Source: Osmia lignaria lignaria (Eukaryota; Arthropoda; Insecta; Hymenoptera; Megachilidae). Taken from it: a stretch of DNA of 64,000 nucleotides. Position 1 is the stretch's first letter, and each line of letters opens with the position of its first letter. The position numbers were made by a program, and so were the translations under genes. This document shows positions 48,801-61,785 of the stretch, in pieces. Where the stretch lies: assembly GCF_051020975.1 (NCBI RefSeq), contig NW_027478170.1, positions 3,782,001-3,846,000 of the forward strand, written 5' to 3'. The notes under the pieces were generated by a model. It saw only the letters and a list, made by a program, of their open reading frames with translations. It was not told the origin of the DNA and did not search any database.

Positions 48801-51800
48801 CGCTTCTGATCAAAAAATATCATAGAACATAAATTATAGGAAACATAATTCTCTACAAAAAACGTCTCTTAACATTTTGCCATAGCTCGCTTCGTTTCCG
48901 AGATATTTGCAGATTCAGCTCAAAGGAACTGGCCTGACGGACATATTTCGAGATATTTCTTCTTCTTGTTGTTCTTCCTCTGCACAGCTAAGCTGGAAGT
49001 GGCATTTGCAGCTCGCAATAGTGCAGAGTTATCTCAAAGAAAGGGGCCACGGTGTTTCTGTATCTCTATTATGTTGGTGCGGCTTCGGAACTTTTAAATA
49101 TCTTGATATATCTCGAGAACTACGCATCTGATCAAAAAATATCATAGAACATAAAAAGTAGGAAACTTAATTCTCTACAAAAAAGGTCTCTTAACATTTT
49201 GCCATAGCTCGCTTCGTTTCCGAGATATTTGCAGATTTATCTCGTGGGAAGGGGCCTGACGGACATATTTCGAGATATTTCTTCTTCTTGTTGTTCTTCT
49301 TCTGCACAGCTAAGCTGGAAGCGGCATTTGCGGCTCGCACTAGTGCAGGGTTATCTCAAAGAAAGGGGCCACGGTGTTTCTGTATCTCTATTATGTTGGT
49401 GCGGCTTCGGATCTTTTAAATATCTCGATATATCTCGAAAACTACGCTTCTGATTAAAAAATATCATAGAACATAAATTGTAGGAAACATAATTCTCTAC
49501 AAAAAAGGTCTCTTAACATTTTGCCATAGCTCGTTTCGTTTCCGAGATATTTGCAGATATATCTCAAGGGAAGGGGCCTGACGGACATATTTCGAGATAT
49601 TTCCTCTTCTTGTTGTTCTTCTTCTGCACAGCTAAACTGGAAGTGGCATTTCCAGCTCGCAATAGTGCAGAGTTATCTCAAAGAAAGGGGCCACGGTGTT
49701 TCTGTATCTCTATTATGTTGGTGCGGCTTCGGAACTTTTAAATATCTTGATATATCTCGAGAACTACGCATCTGATCAAAAAATATCATAGAACATGAAA
49801 AGTAGGAAACTTAATTCTCTACAAAAAAGGTCTCTTAAGATTTTGCCATAGCTCTCTTCGTTTCCGAGATATTTGCAGATTTATCTCAAGGGAAGGGGCC
49901 TGACGGACATATTTCGAGATATTTCTTCTTCTTGTTGTTCTTCTTCTGCACAGCTTAGCTGGAAGTGGCATTTGCAGCTCGCAATAGTGCAGAGTTATCT
50001 CAAAGAAAGGGGCCACGGTGTTTCTGTATCTCTATTATGTTGGTGCGGCTTCGGAACTTTTAAATATCTTGATATATCTCGAGAACTACGCATCTGATCA
50101 AATAATATGATAGAACATAAAAAGTAGGAAACTTAATTCTCTACAAATAAGGTCTCTTAACATTTTGCCATAGCTCGCTTCGTTTCCGAGATATTTGCAG
50201 ATTTATCTCAAGGGAAGGGGCCTGACGGACATATTTCGAGATATTTCTTCTTCTTGTTGGTCTTCTTCTGCACAGCTAAGCTGGAAGTGGCATTTGCAGC
50301 TCGCAATGGTGCAGAGTTATCTCAAAGAAAGGGGCCACGGTGTTTCTGTATCTCTATTATGTTGGTGCGGCTTCGGATCTTTTAAATATCTCGATATATC
50401 TCGAAAACTACGCTTCTGATCAAAAAATATCATAGAACCTAAATTGTGGGAAATATAATTCCCTACAAAAAAGGTCTCTTAACATTTTGCCGTAGCTCGC
50501 TTCGTTTCCGAGATATTTGCAGATTTATCTCAAGGGAAGGGGCCTGACGGACATATTTCCAGATATTTCTTCTTCTTGTTGTTCTTCTTCTGCACAGCTA
50601 AGCTGGAAGTGGCATTTGCAGCTCGCAATAGTGCAGAGTTATCTCAAAGAAAGGGGCCACGGTGTTTCTGTATCTCTATTATGTTGGTGCGGCTTCGGAA
50701 CTTTTAAATATCTTGATATATCTCGAGAACTACGCATCCGATCAAAAAATATCATAGAACATAAAAAGTAGGAAACTTAATTCTCTACAAAAAAGGTCTC
50801 TTAACATTTTGCCATAGCTCGCTTCGTTTCCGAGATATTTGCAGATTTATCTCGAGGGAAGGGGCCTGACGGACATATTTCGAGATATTTCTTCTTCTTG
50901 TTGTTCTTCATCTGCACAGCTAAGCTGGAAGCGGCATTTGCGGCTCGCACTAGTGCAGAGTTATCTCAAAGAAAGGGGCCACGGTGTTTCTGTATCTCTA
51001 TTATGTTGGTGCAGCTTCGGATCTTTTAAATATCTCGATATATCTCGAAAACTACGCTTCTGATCAAAAAATATCATAGAACATAAATTGTAGGAAACAT
51101 AATTCTCTACAAAAAAGGTCTCTTAACATTTTGCCACAGCTCGTTTCGTTTCCGAGATATTTGCAGATATATCTCAAGGGAAGGGGCCTGACGGACATAT
51201 TTCGAGATATTTCCTCTTCTTGTTGTTCTTCTTCTGCACAGCTAAACTGGAAGTGGCATTTCCAGCTCGCAATAGCGCAGAGTTATCTCAAAGAAAGGGG
51301 CCACGGTGTTTCTGTATCTCTATTATGTTGGTGCGGCTTCGGAACTTTTAAATATCTGGATATATCTCGAGAACTACGCATCTGATCAAAAAATATCATA
51401 GAACATAAAAAGTAGGAAACTTAATTCTCTACAAATAAGGTCTCTTAACATTTTGCCATAGCTCGCTTCGTTTCCGAGATATGTGCAGATTTATCTCAAG
51501 GGAAGGGGCCTGACGGACATTTTTCGAGATATTTCTTCTTCTTGTTGTTCTTCTTCTGCACAGCTAAGCTGGAAGTGGCATTTGCAGCTCGCAATAGTGC
51601 AGAGTTATCTCGAAGAAAGGGGCCACGGTGTTTCTGTATCTCTATTATGTTGGTGCGGCTTCGGAACTTTTAGATATCTTGATATATCTCGAGAACTACG
51701 CATCTGATCAAAAAATATCATAGAACATAAAAAGTAGGAAACTTAATTCTCTACAAAAAAGGTCTCTTAACATTTTGCCATAGCTCGCTTCGTTTCCGAG

Positions 51801-52448
51801 ATATTTGCAGATTTATCTCAAGGGAAGGGGCCTGACGGACATATTTCGAGATATTTCTTCTTCTTGTTGTTCTTCTTCTGCACAGCTAAGCTGGAAGTGG
51901 CATTTGCAGCTCGCAATAGTGCAGAGTTATCTCAAAGAAAGGGGCCACGGTGTTTCTGTATCTCTATTATGTTGGTGCGGCTTCGGATCTTTTAAATATC
52001 TCGATATATCTCGAAAACTACGCTTCTGATCAAAAAATATCATAGAACCTAAATTGTGGGAAATATAATTCTCTACAAAAAAGGTCTCTTAACATTTTGC
52101 CGTAGCTCGCTTCGTTTCCGAGATATTTGCAGATTTATCTCGGGGGAAGGGGCCTGACGGACATATTTCGAGATATTTCCTCTTCTTGTTGTTCTTCTTC
52201 TGCACAGCTAAGCTGGAAGTGGCATTTGCAGCTCGCAATAGTGCAGAGTTATCTCAAAGAAAGGGGCCACGGTGTTTCTGTATCTCTATTATGTTGGTGC
52301 GGCTTCGGAACTTTTAAATATCTTGATATATCTCGAGAACTACGCATCTGATCAAAAAATATCATAGAACATAAAAAGTAGGAAACTTAATTCTCTACAA
52401 AAAAGGTCTCTTAACATTTTGCCATAGCTCGCTTCGTTTCCGAGATAT
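45849..52448. repeat. 12-monomer duplication, second copy one monomer longer
   Basis: From about 45.85 kb the order of rare variants repeats 3864 bp downstream: CATGAAAAG tail; CAGCTTAGCTGG (46009, 49873); TTGGTCTTC with GGATCTTTT (46331, 50195); TTTCCAGAT with CATCCGATC (46653, 50517); CTCGAGGGAAGG with GAAGCGGC (46975, 50839); GCCACAGCTCG junction, TTTCCTCTTC and ATCTGGATAT (47297, 51161). After that the offset becomes 4186 bp (13 monomers) for CTCGGGGGAAGG (47941, 52127), because 47619 corresponds to two monomers, 51483 and 51805. Confidence 0.92.
47619..47940. repeat. Chimeric monomer from unequal exchange
   Basis: Its first part (GATATGTGCAG, ACATTTTTCG to 47657) matches monomer 51483. 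Its last part (TCTCAAAG from 47748, GGATCTTTT, B-type tail with GAACCTAAATTG and GGGAAATATAA) matches 51805. One copy of the duplication therefore has a fused monomer where the other has two, with the junction between 47657 and 47748. Confidence 0.8.
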
Positions 52449-54058
52449 TTGCAGATATATCTCAAGGGAAGGGGCCTGACGGACATATTTCGAGATATTT
52501 CTTCTTCTTGTTGTTCTTCTTCTGCACAGCTAAGCTGGAAGTGGCATTTGCGGCTCGCACTAGTGCAGAGTTATCTCAAAGAAAGGGGCCACGGTGTTTC
52601 TGTATCTCTATTATGTTGGTGCTGCTTCGGAACTTTTAAATATCTCGATATATCTCGAAAACTACGCTTCTGATCAAAAAATATCATAGAACATAAATTG
52701 TAGGAAACATAATTCTCTACAAAAAACGTCTCTTAACATTTTGCCATAGCTCGCTTCGTTTCCGAGATATTTGCAGATTTATCTCAAGGGAAGGGGCCTG
52801 ACGGACATATTTCGAGATATTTCTTCTTCTTGTTGTTCTTCTTCTGCACAGCTAAGCTGGAAGTGGCATTTGCGGCTCGCAATAGTGCAGAGTTATCTCA
52901 AAGAAAGGGGCCACGGTGTTTCTGTATCTCTATTATGTTGGTGCGGCTTCGGAACTTTTAAATATCTTGATATATCTCGAGAGCTACGCATCAGATCAAA
53001 AAATATCATAGAACGTAAAAAGTAGGAAACTTAATTCTCTACAAAAAAGGTCTCTTGACATTTTGCCATAGCTCTCTTCGTTTCCGAGATATTTGCAGAT
53101 TTATCTCAAGGGAAGGGGCCTGACGGACATATTTCGAGATATTTCTTCTTCTTGATGTTCTTCTTCTGCACAGCTAAGCTGGAAGTGGCATTTGCAGCTC
53201 GCAATAGTGCAGAGTTATCTCAAAGAAAGGGGCCACGGTGTTTCTGTATCTCTATTATGTTGGTGCGGCTTCGGAACTTTTAAATATCTTGATATATCTC
53301 GAGAACTACGCATCTGATCAGAAAATATCATAGAAGATAAAAAGTAGGAAACTTAATTCTCTACAAAAAACCTCTCTTAACATTTTGCCATAGCTCGCTT
53401 CGTTTCCGAGATATTTGCAGATTTATCTCAAGGTAAGGGGCCTGACGGACATATTTCGAGATATTTCTTCTTCTTGTTGTTCTTCTTCTGCACAGCTAAG
53501 CTGGAAGTGGCATTTACAGCTCGCAATAGTGCATAGTTATCTGAAAGAAAGGGGCCACGGTGTTTCTGTATCTCTATTATGTTGGTGCGGCTTCGGAACT
53601 TTTAAATATCTTGATATATCTCGAGAACTACGCATCTGATCAAAAAATATCATAGAACATAAAAAGTAGGAAACTCAATTCTCTACAAAAAAGGTCTCTT
53701 AACATTTTGCAATAGCTCGCTTCGTTTCCCTGGTATTTGCAGATTTATCTCAAGGGAAGGGGCCTGACGGACATATTTCGAGATATTTCTTCTTCTTGTT
53801 GTTCTTCTTCTGCACAGCTAAGCTGGAAGTGGCATTTGCGGCTCGCACTAGTGCAGAGTTATCTCAAAGAAAGGGGCCACGGTGTTTCTGTATCTCTATT
53901 ATGTTGGTGCTGCTTCGGAACTTTTAAATATCTCGATATATCTCGAAAACTACGCTTCTGATCAAAAAATATCATAGAACATACATTGTAGGAAACATAA
54001 TTCTCTACAAAAAACGTCTCTTAACATTTTGCCATAGCTCGCTTCGTTTCCGAGATAT
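52449..54058. repeat. Mixed monomers between duplication and dimers
   Basis: Monomer 52771 has GAGAGCTACGC and CATCAGATC. Monomer 53093 has CTTGATGTTC and follows a CTCTTGACATT junction. Monomer 53415 has CAAGGTAAGG, GCATAGTTATCTGAAAG and AAACTCAATTC and recurs at 58244. Monomer 53737 follows the junction TTTCCCTGGTATTTG instead of TTTCCGAGATATTTG. Confidence 0.75.
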
Positions 54059-57000
54059 TTGCAGATTCATCTCAAGGGAAGGGGCCTAACGGACATATTT
54101 CGAGATATTTCTTCTTCTTGTTGTTCTTCTTCTGCACAGCTAAACTGGAAGTGGCATTTCCAGCTCGCAATAGTACAGAGTTATCTCAAAGAAAGGGGCC
54201 ACGGTGTTTCTGTATCTCTATTATGTTGGTGCGGCTTCGGAACTTTTAAATATCTTGATATATCTCGAGAACTACGCATCTGATCAAAAAATATCATAGA
54301 ACATAAAAAGTAGGAAACTTAATTCTCTACAAAAAAGGTCTCTTAACATTTTGCCATAGCTCTCTTCGTTTCCGAGATATTTGCAGATTTATCTCAAGGG
54401 AAGGGGCCTGACGGACACATTTCGAGATATTTCTTCTTCTTGTTGTTCTTCTTCTGCACAGCTAAGCTGGAAGTGGCATTTGCAGCTCGCAATAGTGCAG
54501 CGTTATCTCAAAGAAAGGGGCCACGGTGTTTCTGTATCTCTATTATGTTGGTGCTGCTTCGGAACTTTTAAATATCTCGATATATCTCGAAAACTACGCT
54601 TCTGATCAAAAAATATCATAGAACATAAATTGTAGGAAACATAATTCTCTACAAAAAACGTCTCTTAACATTTTGCCATAGCTCGCGTCGTTTCCGAGAT
54701 ATTTGCAGATTCATCTCAAGGGAAGGGGCCTAACGGACATATTTCGAGATATTTCTTCTTCTTGTTGTTCTTCTTCTGCACAGCTAAACTGGAAGTGGCA
54801 TTTCCAGCTCGCAATAGTACAGAGTTATCTCAAAGAAAGGGGCCACGGTGTTTCTGTATCTCTATTATGTTGGTGCGGCTTCGGAACTTTTAAATATCTT
54901 GATATATCTCGAGAACTACGCATCTGATCAAAAAATATCATAGAACATAAAAAGTAGGAAACTCAATTCTCTACAAAAAAGGTCTCTTAGCATTTTGCAA
55001 TAGCTCGCTTCGTTTCCGAGATATTTGCAGATTTATCTCAAGGGAAGGGGCCTGACGGACATATTTCGAGATATTTCTTCTTCTTGTTGTTCTTCTTCTG
55101 CACAGCTAAGCTGGAAGTGGCATTTGCGGCTCGCACTAGTGCAGAGTTATCTCAAAGAAAGGGGCCACGGTGTTTCTGTATCTCTATTATGTTGGTGCTG
55201 CTTCGGAACTTTTAAATATCTCGATATATCTCGAAAACTACGCTTCTGATCAAAAAATATCATAGAACATAAATTGTAGGAAACATAATTCTCTACAAAA
55301 AACGTCTCTTAACATTTTGCCATAGCTCGCTTCGTTTCCGAGATATTTGCAGATTTATCTCAAGGGAAGGGGCCTAACGGACATATTTCGAGATATTTCT
55401 TCTTCTTGTTGTTCTTCTTCTGCACAGCTAAACTGGAAGTGGCATTTCCAGCTCGCAATAGTACAGAGTTATCTCAAAGAAAGGGGCCACGGTGTTTCTG
55501 TATCTCTATTATGTTGGTGCGGCTTCGGAACTTTTAAATATCTTGATATATCTCGAGAACTACGCATCTGATCAAAAAATATCATAGAACATAAAAAGTA
55601 GGAAACTTAATTCTCTACAAAAAAGGTCTCTTAACATTTTGCCATAGCTCTCTTCGTTTCCGAGATATTTGCAGATTTATCTCAAGGGAAGGGGCCTGAC
55701 GGACACATTTCGAGATATTTCTTCTTCTTGTTGTTCTTCTTCTGCACAGCTAAGCTGGAAGTGGCATTTGCAGCTCGCAATAGTGCAGCGTTATCTCAAA
55801 GAAAGGGGCCACGGTGTTTCTGTATCTCTATTATGTTGGTGCTGCTTCGGAACTTTTAAATATCTCGATATATCTCGAAAACTACGCTTCTGATCAAAAA
55901 ATATCATAGAACATAAATTGTAGGAAACATAATTCTCTACAAAAAACGTCTCTTAACATTTTGCCATAGCTCGCTTGGTTTCCGAGATATTTGCAGATTC
56001 ATCTCAAGGGAAGGGGCCTAACGGACATATTTCGAGATATTTCTTCTTCTTGTTGTTCTTCTTCTGCACAGCTAAACTGGAAGTGGCATTTCCAGCTCGC
56101 AATAGTACAGAGTTATCTCAAAGAAAGGGGCCACGGTGTTTCTGTATCTCTATTATGTTGGTGCGGCTTCGGAACTTTTAAATATCTTGATATATCTCGA
56201 GAACTACGCATCTGATCAAAAAATATCATAGAACATAAAAAGTAGGAAACTTAATTCTCTACAAAAAAGGTCTCTTAACATTTTGCCATAGCTCTCTTCG
56301 TTTCCGAGATATTTGCAGATTTATCTCAAGGGAAGGGGCCTGACGGACACATTTCGAGATATTTCTTCTTCTTGTTGTTCTTCTTCTGCACAGCTAAGCT
56401 GGAAGTGGCATTTGCAGCTCGCAATAGTGCAGAGTTATCTCAAAGAAAGGGGCCACGGCGTTTCTGTATCTCTATTATGTTGGTGCTGCTTCGGAACTTT
56501 TAAATATCTCGATATATCTCGAAAACTACGCTTCTGATCAAAAAATATCATAGAACATAAATTGTAGGAAACATAATTCTCTACAAAAAACGTCTCTTAA
56601 CATTTTGCCATAGCTCGCTTCGTTTCCGAGATATTTGCAGATTCATCTCAAGGGAAGGGGCCTAACGGACATATTTCGAGATATTTCTTCTTCTTGTTGT
56701 TCTTCTTCTGCACAGCTAAACTGGAAGTGGCATTTCCAGCTCGCAATAGTACAGAGTTATCTCAAAGAAAGGGGCCACGGTGTTTCTGTATCTCTATTAT
56801 GTTGGTGCGGCTTCGGAACTTTTAAATATCTTGATATATCTCGAGAACTACGCATCTGATCAAAAAATATCATAGAACATAAAAAGTAGGAAACTTAATT
56901 CTCTACAAAAAAGGTCTCTTAACATTTTGCCATAGCTCTCTTCGTTTCCGAGATATTTGCAGATTTATCTCAAGGGAAGGGGCCTGACGGACACATTTCG

Positions 57001-58243
57001 AGATATTTCTTCTTCTTGTTGTTCTTCTTCTGCACAGCTAAGCTGGAAGTGGCATTTGCAGCTCGCAATAGTGCAGCGTTATCTCAAAGAAAGGGGCCAC
57101 GGTGTTTCTGTATCTCTATTATGTTGGTGCTGCTTCGGAACTTTTAAATATCTCGATATATCTCGAAAACTACGCTTCTGATCAAAAAATATCATAGAAC
57201 ATAAATTGTAGGAAACATAATTCTCTACAAAAAACGTCTCTTAACATTTTGCCATAGCTCGCTTCGTTTCCGAGATATTTGCAGATTCATCTCAAGGGAA
57301 GGGGCCTAACGGACATATTTCGAGATATTTCTTCTTCTTGTTGTTCTTCTTCTGCACAGCTAAACTGGAAGTGGCATTTCCAGCTCGCAATAGTACAGAG
57401 TTATCTCAAAGAAAGGGGCCACGGTGTTTCTGCATCTCTATTATGTTGGTGCGGCTTCGGAACTTTTAAATATCTTGATATATCTCGAGAACTACGCATC
57501 TGATCAAAAAATATCATAGAACATAAAAAGTAGGAAACTTAATTCTCTACAAAAAGGGTCTCTTAACATTTTGCCATAGCTCTCTTCGTTTCCGAGATAT
57601 TTGCAGATTTATCTCAAGGGAAGGGGCCTGACGGACACATTTCGAGATATTTCTTCTTCTTGTTGTTCTTCTTCTGCACAGCTAAGCTGGAAGTGGCATT
57701 TGCAGCTCGCAATGGTGCAGAGTTATCTCAAAGAAAGGGGCCACGGTGTTTCTGTATCTCTATTATGTTGGTGCTGCTTCGGAACTTTTAAATATCTCGA
57801 TATATCTCGAAAACTACGCTTCTGATCAAAAAATATCATAGAACATAAATTGTAGGAAACATAATTCTCTACAAAAAACGTCTCTTAACATTTTGCCATA
57901 GCTCGCTTCGTTTCCGAGATATTTGCAGATTCATCTCAAGGGAAGGGGCCTAACGGACATATTTCGAGATATTTCTTCTTCTTGTTGTTCTTCTTCTGCA
58001 CAGCTAAACTGGAAGTGGCATTTCCAGCTCGCAATAGTACAGAGTTATCTCAAAGAAAGGGGCCACGGTGTTTCTGTATCTCTATTATGTTGGTGCGGCT
58101 TCGGAACTTTTAAATATCTTGATATATCTCGAGAACTACGCTTCTGATCAAAAAATATCATAGAACGTAAAAAGTAGGAAACTTAATTCTCTACAAAAAA
58201 GTCTGGTAAGATTTTGCCATAGCTCGCTTCGTTTCCGAGATAT
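54059..58243. repeat. Dimer higher-order repeat, six copies plus one monomer
   Basis: Two monomer types alternate with a 644-bp period. Type 1 (54059, 54703, 55347, 55991, 56635, 57279, 57923) has CCTAACGG, AAACTGG, TTTCCAGCTCGC, GTACAGAG and an A-type tail. Type 2 (54381, 55669, 56313, 56957, 57601) has GACACATTTCG, GTGCTGCTTC and a B-type tail with ACGTCTC, usually with GCAGCGTT. At 55025 the type 2 position holds a GCGGCTCGCAC relative. Monomer 57923 has a mixed tail, ends with a 1-bp loss and closes the run. Confidence 0.93.
57923..58243. repeat. 321-bp monomer closing the dimer run
   Basis: Reads AAAAAAGTCTGGTAAGATTTTG at 58195-58215 region, with one G lost and further changes, where dimer sisters read AAAAAAGGTCTCTTAAC. 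It sits at the point where the 644-bp alternation ends and a copy of 53415 begins. Confidence 0.85.
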
Positions 58244-59853
58244 TTGCAGATTTATCTCAAGGTAAGGGGCCTGACGGACATATTTCGAGATATTTCTTCT
58301 TCTTGTTGTTCTTCTTCTGCACAGCTAAGCTGGAAGTGGCATTTACAGCTCGCAATAGTGCATAGTTATCTGAAAGAAAGGGGCCACGGTGTTTCTGTAT
58401 CTCTATTATGTTGGTGCGGCTTCGGAACTTTTAAATATCTTGATATATCTCGAGAACTACGCATCTGATCAAAAAATATCATAGAACATAAAAAGTAGGA
58501 AACTCAATTCTCTACAAAAAAGGTCTCTTAGCATTTTGCAATAGCTCGCTTCGTTTCCGAGATATTTGCAGATTTATCTCAAGGGAAGGGGCCTGACGGA
58601 CATATTTCGAGATATTTCTTCTTCTTGTTGTTCTTCTTCTGCACAGCTAAGCTGGAAGTGGCATTTGCGGCTCGCACTAGTGCAGAGTTATCTCAAAGAA
58701 AGGGGCCACGGTGTTTCTGTATCTCAATTATGTTGGTGCTGCTTCGGAACTTTTAAATATCTCGATATATCTCGAAAACTACGCTTCTGATCAAAAAATA
58801 TCGTAGAACATAAATTGTAGGAAACATAATTCTCTACAAAAAACGTCTCTTAACATTTTGCCATAGCTCGCTTCGTTTCCGAGATATTTGCAGATTTATC
58901 TCAAGGGAAGGGGCCTAACGGACATATTTCGAGATATTTCTTCTTCTTGTTGTTCTTCTTCTGCACAGCTAAACTGGAAGTGGCATTTCCAGCTCGCAAT
59001 AGTACAGAGTTATCTCAAAGAAAGGGGCCACGGTGTTTCTGTATCTCTATTATGTTGGTGCGGCTTCGGAACTTTTAAATATCTTGATATATCTCGAGAA
59101 CTACGCATCTGATCAAAAAATATCATACAACATAAAAAGTAGGAAACTTAATTCTCTACAAAAAAGGTCTCTTAACATTTTGCCATAGCTCTCTTCGTTT
59201 CCGAGATATTTGCAGATTTATCTCAAGGGAAGGGGCCTGACGGACACATTTCGAGATATTTCTTCTTCTTGTTGTTCTTCTTCTGCACAGCTAAGCTGGA
59301 AGTGGCATTTGCAGCTCGCAATAGTGCAGCGTTATCTCAAAGAAAGGGGCCACGGTGTTTCTGTATCTCTATTATGTTGGTGCTGCTTCGGAACTTTTAA
59401 ATATCTCGATATATCTCGAAAACTACGCTTCTGATCAAAAAATATCATAGAACATAAATTGTAGGAAACATAATTCTCTACAAAAAACGTCTCTTAACAT
59501 TTTGCCATAGCTCGCTTGGTTTCCGAGATATTTGCAGATTCATCTCAAGGGAAGGGGCCTAACGGACATATTTCGAGATATTTCTTCTTCTTGTTGTTCT
59601 TCTTCTGCACAGCTAAGCTGGACGTGGCATTTACAGCTCGCAATAGTGCAGAGTTATCTCAAAGAAAGCGGCCACGGTGTTTCTGTATCTCTATTATGTT
59701 GGTGCGGCTTCGGAACTTTTAGATATCTTGATATATCTCGAGAACTACGCATCTGATCAAAAAATATCATAGAACATAAAAAGTAGGAAACTTAATTCTC
59801 TACAAATAAGGTCTCTTAACATTTTGCCATAGCTCGCTTCGTTTCCGAGATAT
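58244..59853. repeat. Copied block following the dimers
   Basis: Monomer 58244 is a copy of 53415 (CAAGGTAAGG, GCATAGTTATCTGAAAG). Monomers 58566, 58888, 59210 and the start of 59532 match 55025, 55347, 55669 and 55991, including the TTAGCATTTTGCAATAG and CTCGCTTGGTTTCC junctions. The second offset is 3541 bp, so the block combines two sources. Monomer 59532 then switches to GGACGTGG and TTTAGATATC. Confidence 0.85.
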
Positions 59854-61785
59854 TTGCAGATTTATCTCAAGGGAAGGGGCCTGACGGACATTTTTCGAGA
59901 TATTTCTTCTTCTTGTTGTTCTTCTTCTGCACAGCTAAGCTGGAAGTGGCATTTGCAGCTCGCAATAGTGCAGAGTTATCTCGAAGAAAGGGGCCACGGT
60001 GTTTCTGTATCTCTATTATGTTGGTGCGGCTTCGGAACTTTAAAATATCTTTATATATCTCGAGAACTACGCATCTGATTAAAAAATATCATAGAACGTA
60101 AAAAGTAGGAAACTTAATTCTATACAAATAAAGTCGCTTAACATTTTGCCATAGCTCGCTTCGTTTCCGAGATATTTGCAGATTTATCTCAAGGGAAGGG
60201 GCCTGACGGACATATTTCGAGATATTTCTTCTTCTTGTTGTTCTTCTTCTGCACAGCTAAGCTGGAAGTGGCATTTGCAGCTCGCAATAGTGCAGAGTTA
60301 TCTCAAAGAAAGGGGCCACGGCGTTTCTGTATCTCTATTATGTTGGTGCGGCTTCGGAACTTTTAAATATCTTGATATATCTCGAGAACTACGCTTCTGA
60401 TCAAAAAATATCATAGACCATAAAAAGTAGGAAACTTAATTCTCTACAAAAAAGGTCTCTTAACATTTTGCCATAGCTCGCTTCGTTTCCGAGATATTTG
60501 CAGATTTATCTCAAGGGAAGGGGCCTGACGGACATATTTCGAGATATTTCTTCTTCTTGTTGTTCTTCTTCTGCACAGCTAAGCTGGAAGTGGCATTTGC
60601 AGCTCGCAATAGTGCAGAGTTATCTCAAAGAAAGGGGCCACGGTGTTTCTGTATCTCTATTATGTTGGTGCGGCTTCGGATCTTTTAAATATCTCGATAT
60701 ATCTCGAAAACTACGCTTCTGATCAAAAAATATCATAGAACCTAAATTGTGGGAAATATAATTCTCTACAAAAAAGGTCTCTTAACATTTTGCCGTAGCT
60801 CGCTTCGTTTCCGAGATATTTGCAGATTTATCTCAAGGGAAGGGGCCTGACGGACATATTTCCAGATATTTCTTCTTCTTGTTGTTCTTCTTCTGCACAG
60901 CTAAGCTGGAAGTGGCATTTGCAGCTCGCAATAGTGCAGAGTTATCTCAAAGAAAGGGGCCACGGTGTTTCTGTATCTCTATTATGTTGGTGCGGGTTGG
61001 GATCTTTTAAATATCTCGATATATCTCGAAAACTACGCTTCTGATTAAAAAATATCATACAACATAAATTGTAGGAAACATAATTCTCTACAAAAAAGGT
61101 CTCTTAACATTTTGCCATAGCTCGTTTCGTTTCCGAGATATTTGCAGATATATCTCAAGGGAAGGGGCCTGACGGACATATTTCGAGATATTTCCTCTTC
61201 TTGTTGTTCTTCTTCTGCACAGCTAAACTGGAAGTGGCATTTCCAGCTCGCAATAGCGCAGAGTTATCTCAAAGAAAGGGGCCACGGTGTTTCTGTATCT
61301 CTATTATGTTGGTGCGGCTTCGGAACTTTTAAATATCTTGATATATCTCGAGAACTACGCATCTGATCAAAAAATATCATAGAACATGAAAAGTAGGAAA
61401 CTTAATTCTCTACAAAAAAGGTCTCTTAACATTTTGCCATAGCTCTCTTCGTTTCCGAGATATTTGCAGATTTATCTCAAGGGAAGGGGCCTGACGGACA
61501 TATTTCGAGATATTTCTTCTTCTTCTTGTTCTTCTTCTGCACAGCTTAGCTGGAAGTGGCATTTGCAGCTTGCAATAGTGCAGAGTTATCTCAAAGAAAG
61601 GGGCCACGGTGTTTCTGTATCTCTATTATGTTGGTGCGGCTTCGGAACTTTTAAATATCTTGATATATCTCGAGAACTACGCTTCTGATCAAAAAATATC
61701 ATAGAACGTAAATTGTAGGAAACATTATTCTCTACAAAAAAGGTCTCTTAACATTTTGCCATAGCTCGCTTCGTTTCCGAGATAT
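59854..61785. repeat. Mosaic relatives of the 45.8-52.4 kb block
   Basis: Monomer 59854 (ACATTTTTCG, CTCGAAG) resembles 51483. Monomer 60498 (GGATCTTTT, GGGAAATATAA) resembles 51805 and 46331. Monomer 61142 (TTTCCTCTTC, AGCGCAG) resembles 47297, and 61464 (CAGCTTAGCTGG) resembles 46009. The order is not the same as in either copy of the duplication. Confidence 0.75.
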
